The translations under genes and the position numbers were made by a program. A model generated the notes under the pieces. That model was given only the letters and a program-made list of their open reading frames with translations, ran no database searches and had not been told where the DNA came from. Positions 32,501 through 43,084 of a stretch of DNA of 64,000 bases are shown piece after piece (the stretch's first letter is position 1; each line of letters starts with the position of its first letter). This DNA comes from Lichenostomus cassidix (taxonomy: Eukaryota; Chordata; Aves; Passeriformes; Meliphagidae), in assembly GCA_008360975.2 (NCBI GenBank), contig VLJF02000839.1, positions 1 to 64,000 of the forward strand. Direction: 5' to 3'.

Positions 32501-35500
32501 GATCAGCTCCTCCCTCATTCCCACAGGAAGCATTCCCGCTATCCCAGGAGACCACACTGGGCTCATTAGCATAATTAATGAGGCAATAACAGGGTGGACA
32601 CCCCTAGCAGGGCCTGGGAAAGGTGGGAATGGGATCGGGATTGGGGTCAACTCCTCCCTCATTCCCACAGGAAGCATTCCCGCTATCCCAGGAGACCACA
32701 CTGGGCTCATTAGCATAATTAATGAAGCATTAGGAGGGTGGTGGTTCCTCCACAGCCCTAGCAGGTCTTGGAAAAGGTGGGAATGGGATCGGGCATAGGA
32801 TCGGGATCAGCTCCTCCCTCATTCCCACAGGCAGCATTCCCGCTATCCCAAGAGACCACACTGGGCTCATTAACATAATTAATGAAGCAATAAGAGGATG
32901 GACACCCCCAGCAGGGCCTGGAAAAGCTGGGAATGGGATTGGGAATAGGATCGGGATCGGGAATAGGATCAGGATCAGCTCCTCCCTTATCCCCATAGGC
33001 AGCATTCTGCTACCCCAGGAGACCACACTGGGCTCATTAGCATAATTAATGAGGTGATAACAGGGCAGCGACTCCTCCACACCTCCAGCAGGGCCTGGAA
33101 AAGCTGGGAATGGGATGGGGAATGGGATGGGGAATGGGATTGGGATCTGCTCCTTACTGGCCTCCATGCGGAACGCGTCGGATTTCTGCGGCGATCCCAC
33201 GTTGTTGGAAGCCTCGCAGTGATACTCGCCGGTGTCCCAACCCCCCACGGGCTCAAAAACCTGGGAAAACGGCAGGAATTGGGAAAAAGGGGAAAACGGC
33301 AGGAATTGGGAAAAAGGGGAATTGGGGAAATGGGGGGAATTGGGGGAAAACGGGGGGAAATGGAGATGGAAAGGAGGAAAGGAAAACGGAGAAAAAGGGC
33401 AGGAGAGGGGGAAGGGGAGAGGAAAACAGGGAAAAAGGGTGGGAAAGGGAGAGGAAAAGAGGGGAAAGGGCAGAAAAAGGCAGAGGAAAACAGGAAAAAG
33501 GGTGGGAAAGGGAGAGGAAACCAGGACGGGGGCAGGGAAAGGCAGAGAAAACCAGGGAAAAGGGTGGGGAAAGGGAAAGAAAATGGGGGAAAGGGAAAGA
33601 AAATGGGGAAAAGGGCAGGAAAGGGAGAGGAAAACAGGGGAAAGGGTGGGAAAAGGGTAGGAAGAGGGCAGGAAATGAGCAAGAAAAGGGGAAAGAAAAA
33701 TGGGGAAAAGAACAGGAAAGGGAGAGGAAATCAGGGAAAAGGGCAGGACAAGGCAAAGGAAACCAGGGTAAAAAACAGGAATGGAGCAGGAAATGGGCAG
33801 GAAAAGGGCAGGAAATGGGCAGGAAGGGAGGCAGGAACGGGGCAGGGAAAGGCAAAGGAAACCAGGGAAAAGGGCAGGAAGAGGGCAGGAAATGGGAAAA
33901 GGGAAAGAAAATGGGGAAAAGAACAGGAAAGGGAGAGGAAATCAGGGAAAAGGGCAGACAAAAAGGAAAAGGGCAGAAAAAGGAAACCAGGGTAAAAAAT
34001 AGGAATGGAGCAGGAAAAGGGTGGGAAGAGGGGCAGGAAAAGGGGCAGGAAAAGGGGCAGGAAATGAGCAGGAAATGGGGAGGAAGAGGGGCAGGAAGAG
34101 GGCAGGAAATGGGGCAGGAAAAGGGGCTGGAAATGAGCAGGAGAAGGGCAGGAAATGGGCAGGAAAAGGGCAGGAGAAGGGCAGGAAATGGGCAGGAAAA
34201 GGCAATACTCCCCCAGCACTGACCAGCTCCCCGGTGCGAGGGTCCAGGCTGTAGGAGGAGTTGCGGAAAGCCGCGCTGGATTTGGGGTCCTGCGGCAGCT
34301 CCGTGCCGTCCTTGTACCAGCGGAAGGTGGGCGGCGGCGAGCCCTGAGCCTCCGAGCAGCGCAGCACCGCCCGGGAGCCCACTGTGGCCGAGCTGGGGAC
34401 ATGGGCCAGCGGCTTCCCGGGGGGCACTGCGGGACAGGGACAGTGACAGGGACATGGGCCAGCGGCTTCCCGGGGGGCACTGTGGGACAGGGACAGTGAC
34501 AGGGACAGCACCGCCCGGGAGCCCACTGTGGCCGAGCTGGGGACATGGGCCAGCGGCTTCCCGGGGGGCACTGCGGGACAGGGACAGGGATGGGGACAGT
34601 GACAGTGACATGGGCCAGCGGCTTCCCGGGGGGCACTGCGGGACAGGGACAGTGACAGGGACAGTGACAGCACCGCCCGGGAGCCCACTGTGGCTGAGCT
34701 GGGGACGTGGGACAGCAGCTTCCCAGGGGGCACTGCGGGACAGGGACAGGGATGGGGACATGGGCCAGCGACTTCCCGGGGGGCACTGCGGGACAGGGAC
34801 AGTGACAGGGACAGGGACAGTGACAGGGACAGGGACAGGGACAGCACCACCCGGGGGGCACTGCGGGGACAGGGGGACAGGGATGGGGACAGGGACAGCA
34901 CTGTCTGGGCACTGACTGTGGCCAAGCTGGGTCCATGGGCCAGCATCTTCCCGGGGGACACTGCAGGGACAGCAACCCAGATGGGGACAGGGACAGTGGC
35001 AGTACCGCCCAGAGCCACCCCAGGGACAGGGACAGTGACAGTCCGGGCACTGACTGTGGCTGAGCTGGGGACATGGGCCAGTGGCTTCCTGGGGGGCACT
35101 GTGGGACACGGATGGGGACAGTGACAGCACTGCCCAGAGCCACCCAGACACGGGTGGACATTCCCCACACCCAGGGACAGTGACCAGAGCCACCCAGAGC
35201 CACCCGGACATGGGACAGGGACGGTGACCAGCACTGTCCAGAGCCACCCGGGCACAGGATGGGGACAGGGACAGTGACAGCACAGGGACAATGCTGCCGG
35301 TGCTCCCAGTAACACCCAGTGCCCTCCCAGTGTCCCCAGTGTCTGTCCCTTTCCGTGGGGACAGTGTCTGTCCCTTTCCGTGGGGACAGTGTCCCTACCC
35401 ATGGCTGGAGTCCCCATGGAACTCCCCATGGGATGGAGGGGACAGCAGGGACAATGTCCCTCCCCCTGGCTGGGTGTCCCCATGGGATGCTCGGACAGCA

Positions 35501-38500
35501 AACCCTGGGCTGGGAGGTGACAAGGGCCAGGGATGGGGACAGGGATGGGGACAGGGACAAGGGACAGGGATGGGGACAGAGCACAGGGACAAGGACAAGG
35601 GACTGGGACAGGGCCAAGGGCAGAACTGGGGACAAGAACTGGGATGGGGATGGGGACAAGGACAAGAGCCAGGGCCAGGGCCAGGGACCGGGCCAATGAC
35701 AGGGATGGGGACAAGGACACGGCCAGGGCCAGGGTGGCCTCACCTTGGACAGTGAGGGTGACCTCGGACTTGGCGATGGTGCCACCGTCCCCCACCACCT
35801 CGCAGATGTACTTGCCGCTGTCCTCGCGTGTCACCGACTTGAACCGGATGGACGTGGAGGAGAACTGCACACGGTCCTTGTATGGCTCTGGGGACACCGA
35901 GATGGGACACTGCAGGGACACCCTGGGACACTGTGGGACATCCCATGACCCCACAGGGACATCCCAGTATGGCGCTGGGGACACCGAGATGGGACACTGC
36001 GGGGACACCCTGGGGACACCCTGGGGACACCCCTGGGAACACCCCTATGGCCCCACAGGGACACCCCAGTGTGGCTCTGGGGACACCGAGATGGGACACT
36101 GCGGGGACACCCTGGGGACACCCTGGGGACACCCCTGGGGACACCCCTGGGACATTCCATGGCCCCAAAGGGACATCCCGGTACGGCTCTAGGGACACTG
36201 AGATGGGACACTGCGGGGACACCCCAATGTCCCCATAGGGACATCCCGGTACAGCTCTGGGGGACATTGAGATGGGACACTGTGGGGACACCCCTGGGAA
36301 CACCCCTGGGAGACCCCATGACCCCACGGGGACACCCCGGTACGGCTCTGGGGGACACTGAGATGGGACACCCTGGGGACACTGCAGAGACATCCTGGGA
36401 CACTCCATGACCCCCCAGGGACACCCCATAGCCCTACAGGGACACCCCCGTGGACACCAGGATGGGACACCCCAATGTCCCCACAGGGACTCCCTGGTAT
36501 GGCTCTGGGGGACACTGAGATGGGACACCCTGGGGACACCCCTGGGGACACTCCATGGCCCCACAGGGACACCTCAATGTCCCCATAGAGACACCCTGGT
36601 ATGGCTCTAAGAGACGCCAAGATGGGACATCCTGGGGACATCCAAACGTCCCCATAGGGACACCCCATGGCCCCCCAGTATGGCTCTGAGGGACACCGAG
36701 ATGGCACACTCTGGGGACACCCCCATGGCCTCCCAGTGTCCCCACGGCGTGGCTCTGAGGGACACGGAGCTTGGACACCTTGGGGACACCCCACAGGGAC
36801 ATCCCAATGTCCCCACAGGGACCTGCCGATGTCCCTTTGCTGTTCCCAGTGTCCCTGCAATGTCCCCCCAATGTCCCCTGATGTCCCCAGTGTCTCCTGG
36901 TATCCCCCCAATGTCCCCTGATGTCCCCAGTGTCCCCTGGTATCCCCCCAATGCCCTCCACTGTCCCCCCAGTGTCTCCTGATGTCCCCTGCTGTCCCCT
37001 CAGTGTTCCCCACTGTCCCCCCAATATCCTCCCGGTCCCTCCCCACTGTCTCCCCGATGTCCCCAATACCCCCCTGATGTCCCCTATGTCCCCAGTGTCC
37101 CCAGTGCCCTCACTGCTCGCATCCCCCCAACACTCCTGGTGCCTCCTCAATAACCCTCATGTCCCCAGTGTCCCCCAGTGTCCGACTCTTTTAATATCCC
37201 TGATGTCCCCAATATCCCCCTGATGTCCCCAATATCCCCCGCTGTCCCCGCTGTCCCCATACCTGTGAGCTCCCCGCCATAGTAGAAGAGCACCAGGGAG
37301 GATCCTTTCTGGAACTTCCACTCGATGCGAGGATCGCGCTGGAAGCGAAACGCAGCGCAGGGAATGTCCACGGCTGGGGAGGGACGGGATGGGGAGAGGT
37401 CAGAGACACTGGGATCAGAAAAATTGGGATCAGCCCGGAATGGGATCAGAGAAACTGGGATCAGAAAAACCGGGATCAGAGACACCGGGATCAGCCCAGA
37501 ATGGGATCAGAGAAATTGGGATCAGAGAAATTGGGATCAGAAACACCAGGATTGGCCCAGAATGGGATCAGAGACACTGGGATCAGAGACACCGGGATGG
37601 GGTGGAGAGAGATCACAGAAATTGGGATCAGAGAAACTGGGATCAGCCCAGAACGGGATCAGAGAAATTGGGATCAGAGAAATTGAGATCAGAGAAACTG
37701 GGATCAGCCCAGAATGGGATCAGAGAAATTGGGATCAGAGAAACTGGGATCAGAAACACTGGGATCAGAGAAACTGGGATCAGCCCAGAATGGGATCAGA
37801 GAAATTGGGATCAGAGACACCGGGATCAGAAAAACCAGGATTGGCCCAGAACGGGATCAGAGACATTGGGATTGGGCCACATTAGGATCAGAGACACTGG
37901 GATGAGAGAAACTGGGATCAGAGAAACCAGGATCAGCCCAGAATGGGATCAGAGAAACTGGGATCAGAAAAACCAGGATCAGCCTGGAACAGGATCAGAA
38001 AAACCGGGATCAGAGACACCGGGATGGGGTGGAGAGAGATCAGAGACATTGAGATCAGAAACACCGGGATCAGCCCAGAACGGGATCAGAGAAATTAGGA
38101 TCAGAGAAACTGGGATCAGAAAAACCGGGATCAGCCCAGAACGGGATCAGAGAAACTGGGATCGGCCAGAACCGGGATGGGAGAAACCAGGATGGACCCA
38201 GAATGGGATCAGAGACAGAAACCGGGATCAGAGACACCGGGATCAGCCCGGAATGGGATCAGAGACACCGGGATAGGCATGGAGAGAGATCAGAGACACT
38301 GGGATCAGAGACACCAGGATTGATCAGACAGAACCAGGATCGGCCAGAACCAGGATCGGCCCGGAATGGGATCAGAAAAACTGGGATCAGCCAAACTGGG
38401 ACTGGCCCAGAATGGGATCAGACACATCAGGATCAGCTCAGAACTGGGATTGGCCTGGAATGGGATCAGACAAACTGGGATTGATCAGACAGAACGGGGA

Positions 38501-41500
38501 CCAGCCCAGAACTGGGATTGACAAACCAGGATCGGCCTGGAATGGGATCAGTCCGGAATGGGATTGACCCAGAATGGGATCAGACAAACCGGGATCAGCC
38601 CGGAATAGGATCAGCCCAGAATGGGATTGATCAGGCAGAACTGGGATCAGCCTGGAATAGGATCAGGCAAACCGGGTTCAGCCCAGAATGGGATCAGTCT
38701 GGAATGGGATCAGCCTGAACCAGAGTCAGCCTGGAACGGGATCAGACAAACCGGGATTGGCCAAACAGAATGGGATCAGCCTCAAATGGGATCAGACAAA
38801 CCAGGACTAGCCCAGAATGGGATCAGCCCAGAAAGGGATTGGCCAGAAATGGGATCAGACACACCAGGATCAGCCCAGAGCACTGGGGTCGGCCCAAAAC
38901 TGGGATCATCCTAAAAGGGAATCAGCCAAAACCAGGATCACCCCAAACCAGGACCAGCTCAGACCAGGATTATCCCAAAACTAGGATCACCCCAAAACTA
39001 GGATCACCCTGAACTGGGATTATCCCAAAACCAGGATCACCCCAAAACTGGGATCATCCTGAACTGGGATCACCCCAAACCAGGATCCCCTGATCCCAAA
39101 ATCAGCTGGAATATGAATTTCCCACCCCACTGGCACCACTCAAAGCAGGAATTCCTTCCCTGCCCAGGACATTTAGGGATCTCTCCTCATCCTGTGCCAG
39201 GCGAGATTTACCCGAGGTATTTATTAATTATAATTATGAATATTCATTAAATCTGCTCCTTATCTGATCCATGAATGATTCCCAAAGCTCCATTTCCCCC
39301 AGGAATCCTTTTATGGCCCTGGAGAGTCCCCAGAGGGATCCCTGGGGGTCACTGAAGGTCACCCTGGCTGGACTTTTTTTGGGGCAGGTGTTTTGTTACA
39401 CAACTTCCCCAAAACCCTGACTTCCCCAAAACCCTGACTTCCCAAAAAACCCACCACAGTTCCCTTTTTTTCTGTTTCTTTTTTCCAGCTCTGGCTATAC
39501 TTTATCTCCCCTTATCTCTTCTCCCAGTTTGTCTTTACTTCCACCCAGAGACTTTGGGGGAGCTGAGCCTGAACTGGGATTAGTCCAAATGGGGATCAAC
39601 CCAAACTGGGATCACCCCAAACTGGGATTAGTCCAAATTGGGATCACCCCAAACTGGGATCACCCCAAACTGGGATCACCCCAAACTGGGATTATTCCAA
39701 ATGGGGATCATTCCAAACTGGGAGCATTTCAAACTGGGATTAGTCCAAATCAGGATTACCCAGAACTGGGATCAGCCCAAAACAACTGGGATCAGCCCAA
39801 AATTGGAATCATTCAGAACTGGGATCATTCCAAATGGGGATCACCCCAAACTGGGATCAGCCTGAACTGGGACCATCCCAAAACCAGGATGACCCTGAAT
39901 TGGGATCACCCCAAAATGAGATCAGCACAAAATGGGATCACCCCAAACTGGGCTGACCCCAAAGTAGGATCACCCCAAACCAGGATCACCCCAAACCAGA
40001 CTCATCCCAGACTGGGCTCACTCAGAACTGGGATCACCCAGAATTGGGATCATCTCAAACCAGGATCACCCCAAAACCAGGATCAGTCCAAAATGGGATC
40101 AGCCCAAAACCCAAAACCAGGCTCACCCCAAACTGGGATCACCCAAAACCACGATCACCCCAAAACAAGGCTCATCCCAAACTTGAACCACCCTGAACTG
40201 GGATCACCCAAAACCAGGCTGACCCCAAACCAGGATCACCCTGAATTGGGATCATCTCAAACCAGGATCACCCCAAACTTGAACCACCCTGAACTGGGAT
40301 CACTCCAAACTGGGATGACCCCAAACCAGGATCACCCTGAACTGGGATCTGCCCAAACTGGGCTGACCCCAAACTGGGATCACCCCAAACCAGGATCACC
40401 CCTAAACCAGGGTCAGTCCAAAATGGGATCAGCCCAAAACCCCAAACCAGACTCACCCCAAACTGGGATCACCCTGAACTGGGATCACCCCAAAACCAGC
40501 ATTACCCCCAAACCAGACTCACCCCAAACTGGGATCACCCCAAAACCAGGCTCATCCCAAACCAGGACGATACCAAACCAAGAATGACCCCAAACCAAGA
40601 ATGACCCCAAACCAGGATGATCCCAAACCAGGATGATCCCAAACCAGGATGATCCCAAACCAGGATGACCCCAAACCAGGACCACCCAAGCCAGGCTGAC
40701 CCCAACCCGCTCCCCCCACCCCAGCCCCGGGTGGCTCCCTGGGACCGGCGGGCTCACGGTGACACCGGTGACACCGCGGGGACATCCATCGGGGACACTC
40801 ACGCTGGTGCTCCGGCACTTCCTTGTTTTCCGAGGTCACCTGCGCTCGCGCCAGCGCCGCTGCCGAGGGAGGGAAAGGCGGGATGAGGATCCCGGCGGGG
40901 TCGGGAGGTCACCGGGAGCCCCGGGGATGGTCACCGGTCACTGCCCGGTCACCGCCGGGACCGGAAAATCCCGTCGGGCCACCTCCGCCCTGCCCGCTTT
41001 CTGCTCGGTTTCGCAGGAAACCAAGCTGGGAATGTCGCAATGCCCCGAGCTGGGGCGCGGGGACAGCGCCGTGTCACCCCCGGGTCACCCCCGTGTCACC
41101 CCCGTGTCACCCCGGGCCACCCCCGTGTCACCCCCGTGTCCCCACGGGCCACCACGGCCCCGCTGTGACATCCCAAATCCCGGCCCGGGCGGCGGTGAGT
41201 CATTCCCGGCGGGAATGTCACCGGGAATGTCACCGGGAACGCCTCGGTCCCCACCCTGCTGCGTCACCTTTGCACCCCGAGCCGCTGCCAAGCGAAACCC
41301 GGGCGGGAAAATCGGGATTTGGGGGGAAAAAGGGGAAAAAAGGGGGTTTGGGGGGTGGGAAGGGCGGGGAGCCCTGCTCGGGGAGAGGGGAGGGGATTTT
41401 GGGGTGGTTTGGGTGGATTTGGGGAGTAAACAAGAGGATGGGAACATTGCGGGGGTTATGGGATCAGCTCGGGATTGGGATCAGCTCGGGATTGGGGCGA

Positions 41501-43073
41501 AATCTGCCAGGATTGGGGAAATCCCGACCTGGTTTGGGTTCAAATAAACGGGAATTGGGTTCATCCTGACCCGTTTTGGGTCAAAACCAGCCGGGATCAG
41601 GTAAATCCCAACCGGATCCAGGACCACATTTGGGATCGGGTTGATCCCAATCCAATTTGGGTTTATATTAACCGGGATTGGGTCAATCAAGACCCGGTTT
41701 GGGTCAAAATAAACGGGGATTGGGCCAATCCTGACCTGTTTTGGGTCAAAATAAACGGGGATTGGGTCAATCCTGACTTGTTTTGGGTCAAAATAAATTG
41801 GGATTGGGTCAATCCTGACCTGTTTTGGGTCAAAATTAACGGGGATTGGGTGTTTTGGGTTTTGGGTGATCAATCCCGACCCGTTTTGGGTCAAATCCAT
41901 TAGGATCGGTTGTTGTTTTGGGTTTGGTGGGTTGTTGTTTGGGTCCGACCCGGGCGGGATGGGGTTAACCGTGCCCCAGGCAGGTCCGACCCGGGGGGGA
42001 TGGGGTTAATCCCGGGATAGCTGGAACACAATGGAGGGGACAGGAAGGCCACCTCCGCCACCGCCACTCCCGGGCCATTCCCGGCCGGATGCGCCGCCGG
42101 AACCGCGGGGCTCGGGGGGACCGGGTCCGGTTCATGCCGGGGCAGTTTCGGGGGTCCCGGGGCAGTTTCGGGGGTCCCGGGGCAGTTTCGGGGGTCCCGG
42201 GGTCGCTCCCCGTCCCTCGCGGTGACCCCAAAGCGGACGCGAGCCGGCCGGTACCGGGGTGTCCCCGGGGGTCCCGGCAGAACCTGCGGTGTGGAACCAC
42301 CGAGACCCCCCGGTACCGGTACCGGCACCGCCCGGGGACCCCCGGTACCGCGACTGGGGGGTCACCATCCCCCTCCGGTACCGGGGGCCCGGGAGCTGCA
42401 CCGGGGGATCCCCCGCCCCAATCGCCACGTGCCCCTCGGTACCGGTACGGAACCCCCTCGGTACCGAGACCCGCTCTGCCCGAGCTCCCCGGGACCCCCC
42501 GGTACCTCCCCGGCCCTCCCCGCCGGTGCTCCCCCCGTTACCGAGCCCCACGTGTCCCACCGCGCGCACCGACCCTCCCCAGTTACCGACCCCTCCCCAA
42601 TTCCCGGTTCCCATTCCGCACTCACCGAGCCCCCCCGGTTCCTCCCCCACCCCCTCCCCAATTCCGCACTCACCGAGCTCCCCCGGTCCCTGCGACCCCT
42701 CCCCAACTCCCGGTTCCCCCCGTCTCCACCACCGAGCCCCCCGGCTCTCGCCCCTCCCCAAATTCCCGGCTCCCGCACTCACCGAGCCCCACCAGAAGCA
42801 GGACCAGCAGCCCCCGCCCCTCTCCCCACCCCGGCCCCCGTTCCGCACTCACCGAACTGCTCCCGGTTCCCGCCCCCTCCCCGTTCCTGGTCCCCCCGGC
42901 TCTCGCCGCCCCCTCCCCACCCCGGCTCCCTCCCATTTCCCGGTTCCCCCGGCTCCCTCGCCCCCTCCCCAATTCCCGCTCCCCCCGCACTCACCGAGCG
43001 CCCCCAGCAGCAGCAGCAGCACTCCTCGCAGCCCCCCCAGGCCCCTCCCGGCCCGCCGCTCCGCTCCCGCCAT
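29534..43073 (-). CDS. F11R: Junctional adhesion molecule A (JAM-A), ten coding exons
   Basis: Ten exons of 79, 57, 111, 144, 203, 103, 108, 10, 49 and 36 bp join in frame into 300 codons (299 residues, as in human). The product is a homophilic tight-junction and leukocyte adhesion protein at cell contacts. Layout: signal peptide 1 to about 30 ([10 protein letters not shown] core); V-type Ig domain with Cys51-Cys111 and dimer motif RIE at 61-63; second Ig domain with Cys154-Cys213 and N-glycosylation site Asn186 (NSS); transmembrane segment about 239-258; short tail with Tyr280, Ser284 and a terminal FLV PDZ ligand. Human numbering of Tyr280 and Ser284 is preserved. Every junction is GT-AG and keeps phase. 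Introns are packed with minisatellites; intron 4 is stop-free and a multiple of three. KCNJ10 lies convergent on the left and USF1 in tandem on the right. Confidence 0.95.
29580..30350. repeat. Minisatellite, GGGGACATTGGTGGGGACAGC family in F11R intron 9
   Basis: 10-20 bp units of GGGGACATTGATGGGGACAG. A short CCCCACAATGTCC array of five units lies at about 30470-30530, next to exon 9. Confidence 0.9.
30546..30594 (-). CDS. F11R: F11R exon 9 (cytoplasmic, KKVIYSQPS)
   Basis: 49 bp, acceptor CCCCGCAG, donor GTGAGC. Encodes [16 protein letters not shown] with Tyr280 and Ser284. Confidence 0.93.
30731..30740 (-). CDS. F11R: F11R exon 8, a 10-nt microexon
   Basis: AAAAAACAGA lies between acceptor TTTTTTCCAG (30743-30741 is CAG) and donor GTGAGT (30730-30725). 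It is needed to keep frame between exons 7 and 9 and yields SKKTEAGG, matching DRTKKGTS in human JAM-A. Confidence 0.85.
30890..31345. repeat. Minisatellite, CATTCCCAGTCCATCCCAGTC family in F11R intron 7
   Basis: 10-11 bp units of CCATCCCAGT, similar to the spacer of the USF1 intron 9 array. Confidence 0.85.
31349..31456 (-). CDS. F11R: F11R exon 7 (transmembrane segment)
   Basis: 108 bp; acceptor CCCCGCAG, donor GTGAGTGACC. Encodes the hydrophobic helix [20 protein letters not shown] followed by FAYSRGYFS, as in JAM-A. Confidence 0.94.
31470..32460. repeat. Minisatellite, GGGATTGGGATCAGGATC family in F11R intron 6
   Basis: 6-18 bp units GGGATC(A/G)GGATT. Superimposed are 80-120 bp higher-order units with GGAATTCCAGGATTCCCATCTC, copies of which begin near 32030, 32086, 32158, 32219, 32291 and 32416. 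Confidence 0.85.
32510..33075. repeat. F11R: Four tandem 144-167 bp units with an AT-rich palindromic core
   Basis: Units begin near 32521, 32665, 32825 and 32992. Each contains ATCCCAGGAGACCACACTGG, then TCATTA(G/A)CATAATTAATGA, then an AGCAGGGCCTGG-type segment (AGCAGGTCTTGG in the second unit) and a GGGATCGGGA tail. The core includes ATGCTAAT on the minus strand, an octamer-like sequence. Confidence 0.85.
33158..33260 (-). CDS. F11R: F11R exon 6 (end of second Ig domain)
   Basis: 103 bp; acceptor TTCCCAG, donor GTAAGG. Encodes [20 protein letters not shown], containing Cys213 and the DTGEYxC Ig motif. Confidence 0.95.
33262..34205. repeat. F11R: Homopurine minisatellite, GGAAAAGGGCAGGAAAT (940 bp)
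   Basis: Almost uninterrupted purine on the plus strand across F11R intron 5, in 6-17 bp units of GGAAAAGGGCAGG. Runs of this kind can form triplex (H-DNA) structures. The transcribed RNA would be polypyrimidine, ending right at the exon 6 acceptor. Confidence 0.9.
34224..34426 (-). CDS. F11R: F11R exon 5 (second Ig domain)
   Basis: 203 bp; acceptor CCCGCAG, donor GTCAGTG. Encodes [20 protein letters not shown], then Cys154, the FRWYKDG strand and [13 protein letters not shown]. Its 5' edge is copied at least seven times upstream. Confidence 0.95.
34430..35110 (-). repeat. F11R: F11R intron 4 array of exon 5 acceptor-edge copies
   Basis: Copies of the first 25-70 bp of exon 5 with acceptor lie at about 34452-34482, 34506-34575, 34608-34639, 34669-34739, 34757-34789, 34898-34970 and 35038-35105, with a fragment at 34841. 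Long copies extend to the VGSRAVL codons. GGGACAGTGACA units separate them. Confidence 0.9.
35120..35735. repeat. Degenerate GGGACAGGGATGGGGACA repeats and unique patches in F11R intron 4
   Basis: 35520-35735 is a 6-12 bp GGGACAGGGATG/CAAGGACAAGG array. 35290-35480 includes a duplicated TCTGTCCCTTTCCGTGGGGACAG. No exon seen. Confidence 0.75.
35744..35887 (-). CDS. F11R: F11R exon 4 (second half of first Ig domain)
   Basis: 144 bp; acceptor GTCCCCAG, donor GTGAGG. Encodes [23 protein letters not shown] (Cys111) and SEVTLTVQ. Its 5' edge is copied nine times upstream. Confidence 0.95.
35888..36780 (-). repeat. F11R: F11R intron 3 array of exon 4 acceptor-edge copies
   Basis: The block TATGGCTCTGGGGACACCGA, which is the acceptor plus the first codons of exon 4 in reverse complement, recurs near 35967, 36069, 36180, 36248, 36339, 36497, 36599, 36679 and 36747. 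Spacers are GGGGACACCC and CATGGCCCCACAGGGACA. Confidence 0.9.
36790..37255. repeat. Minisatellite, CCCCAATGTCCCCTGATGTCC family
   Basis: 10-20 bp units of ATGTCCCCAGTGTCCC reaching to the exon 3 donor. Confidence 0.8.
37263..37373 (-). CDS. F11R: F11R exon 3 (first half of first Ig domain)
   Basis: 111 bp; acceptor CTCCCCAG, donor GTATGG. Encodes VDIPCAAF (Cys51) and [12 protein letters not shown] with the RIE dimerisation motif. Confidence 0.94.
37395..39080. repeat. Minisatellite, GGGATCAGAGAAACTGGGATC family in F11R intron 2
   Basis: 12-18 bp units of GGGATCAGAGA(A/C)A(C/T)(T/C) mixed with AGCCCAGAATGGGATCAG. Degenerates after 38900 into AACCAGGATCACCCCAAA. Confidence 0.9.
39085..39575. 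other. F11R: Unique AT-rich block in F11R intron 2
   Basis: The only long non-repetitive AT-rich stretch of this 3.4-kb intron. It contains TATTTATTAATTATAATTATG followed by the 12-bp palindrome ATGAATATTCAT (39236-39247). TTATCT GATA-type sites lie near 39260, 39502 and 39512. No coding sequence or RNA gene recognised; possibly a regulatory element. Confidence 0.35.
39580..40690. repeat. Minisatellite, CACCCCAAACTGGGAT family in F11R intron 2
   Basis: 15-16 bp units CCAAACTGGGATCACC and CCAAACCAGGATGATC, about 65 copies. Confidence 0.9.
40803..40859 (-). CDS. F11R: F11R exon 2 (signal-peptide end and mature N-terminus)
   Basis: 57 bp; acceptor CCTCGGCAG, donor GTGAGTGTCC. Encodes [18 protein letters not shown], aligning with the N-terminal SSEPEVRIPE strand of JAM-A. 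Confidence 0.9.
41540..41925. repeat. Minisatellite, about 60-bp unit TTTTGGGTCAAAATAAACGG in F11R intron 1
   Basis: Six or so units of GGGTCAATCCTGACCTGTTTTGGGTCAAAATAAACGGGGATT. 40870-41540 is unique CpG-rich intron with no recognised exon. Confidence 0.85.
42135..42205. repeat. Three perfect 22-bp copies, GGGGCAGTTTCGGGGGTCCC
   Basis: A short homogeneous tandem array. The surrounding 41950-42600 is unique CpG-rich intron with CCCGGTACCGG runs. Confidence 0.85.
42612..42870 (-). repeat. F11R: F11R intron 1 array of exon 1 donor-edge copies
   Basis: The exon 1 donor block (minus-strand GCTCGGTGAGTGCGG) recurs near 42618, 42665, 42775 and 42843 downstream of exon 1. The copy at 42775-42820 extends into a variant of the signal-peptide core, reading [10 protein letters not shown] where exon 1 reads [11 protein letters not shown]. 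Confidence 0.8.
42995..43073 (-). CDS. F11R: F11R exon 1 (signal peptide)
   Basis: ATG at 43073-43071 in GCGCCATGG context; 79 coding bases ending GGCGCTCG at donor GTGAGT. Encodes a basic n-region and a Leu-rich core. The only ATG in this frame near the CpG promoter. Confidence 0.88.
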
Positions 43074-43084
43074 GGCGCCACCGC

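Noticed and set aside
33942..36008. Long minus-strand frame in F11R as a separate repeat protein
   Set aside because: It contains F11R exons 4 and 5 with their consensus splice sites; the rest is intron. The open intron is reported as a finding instead.
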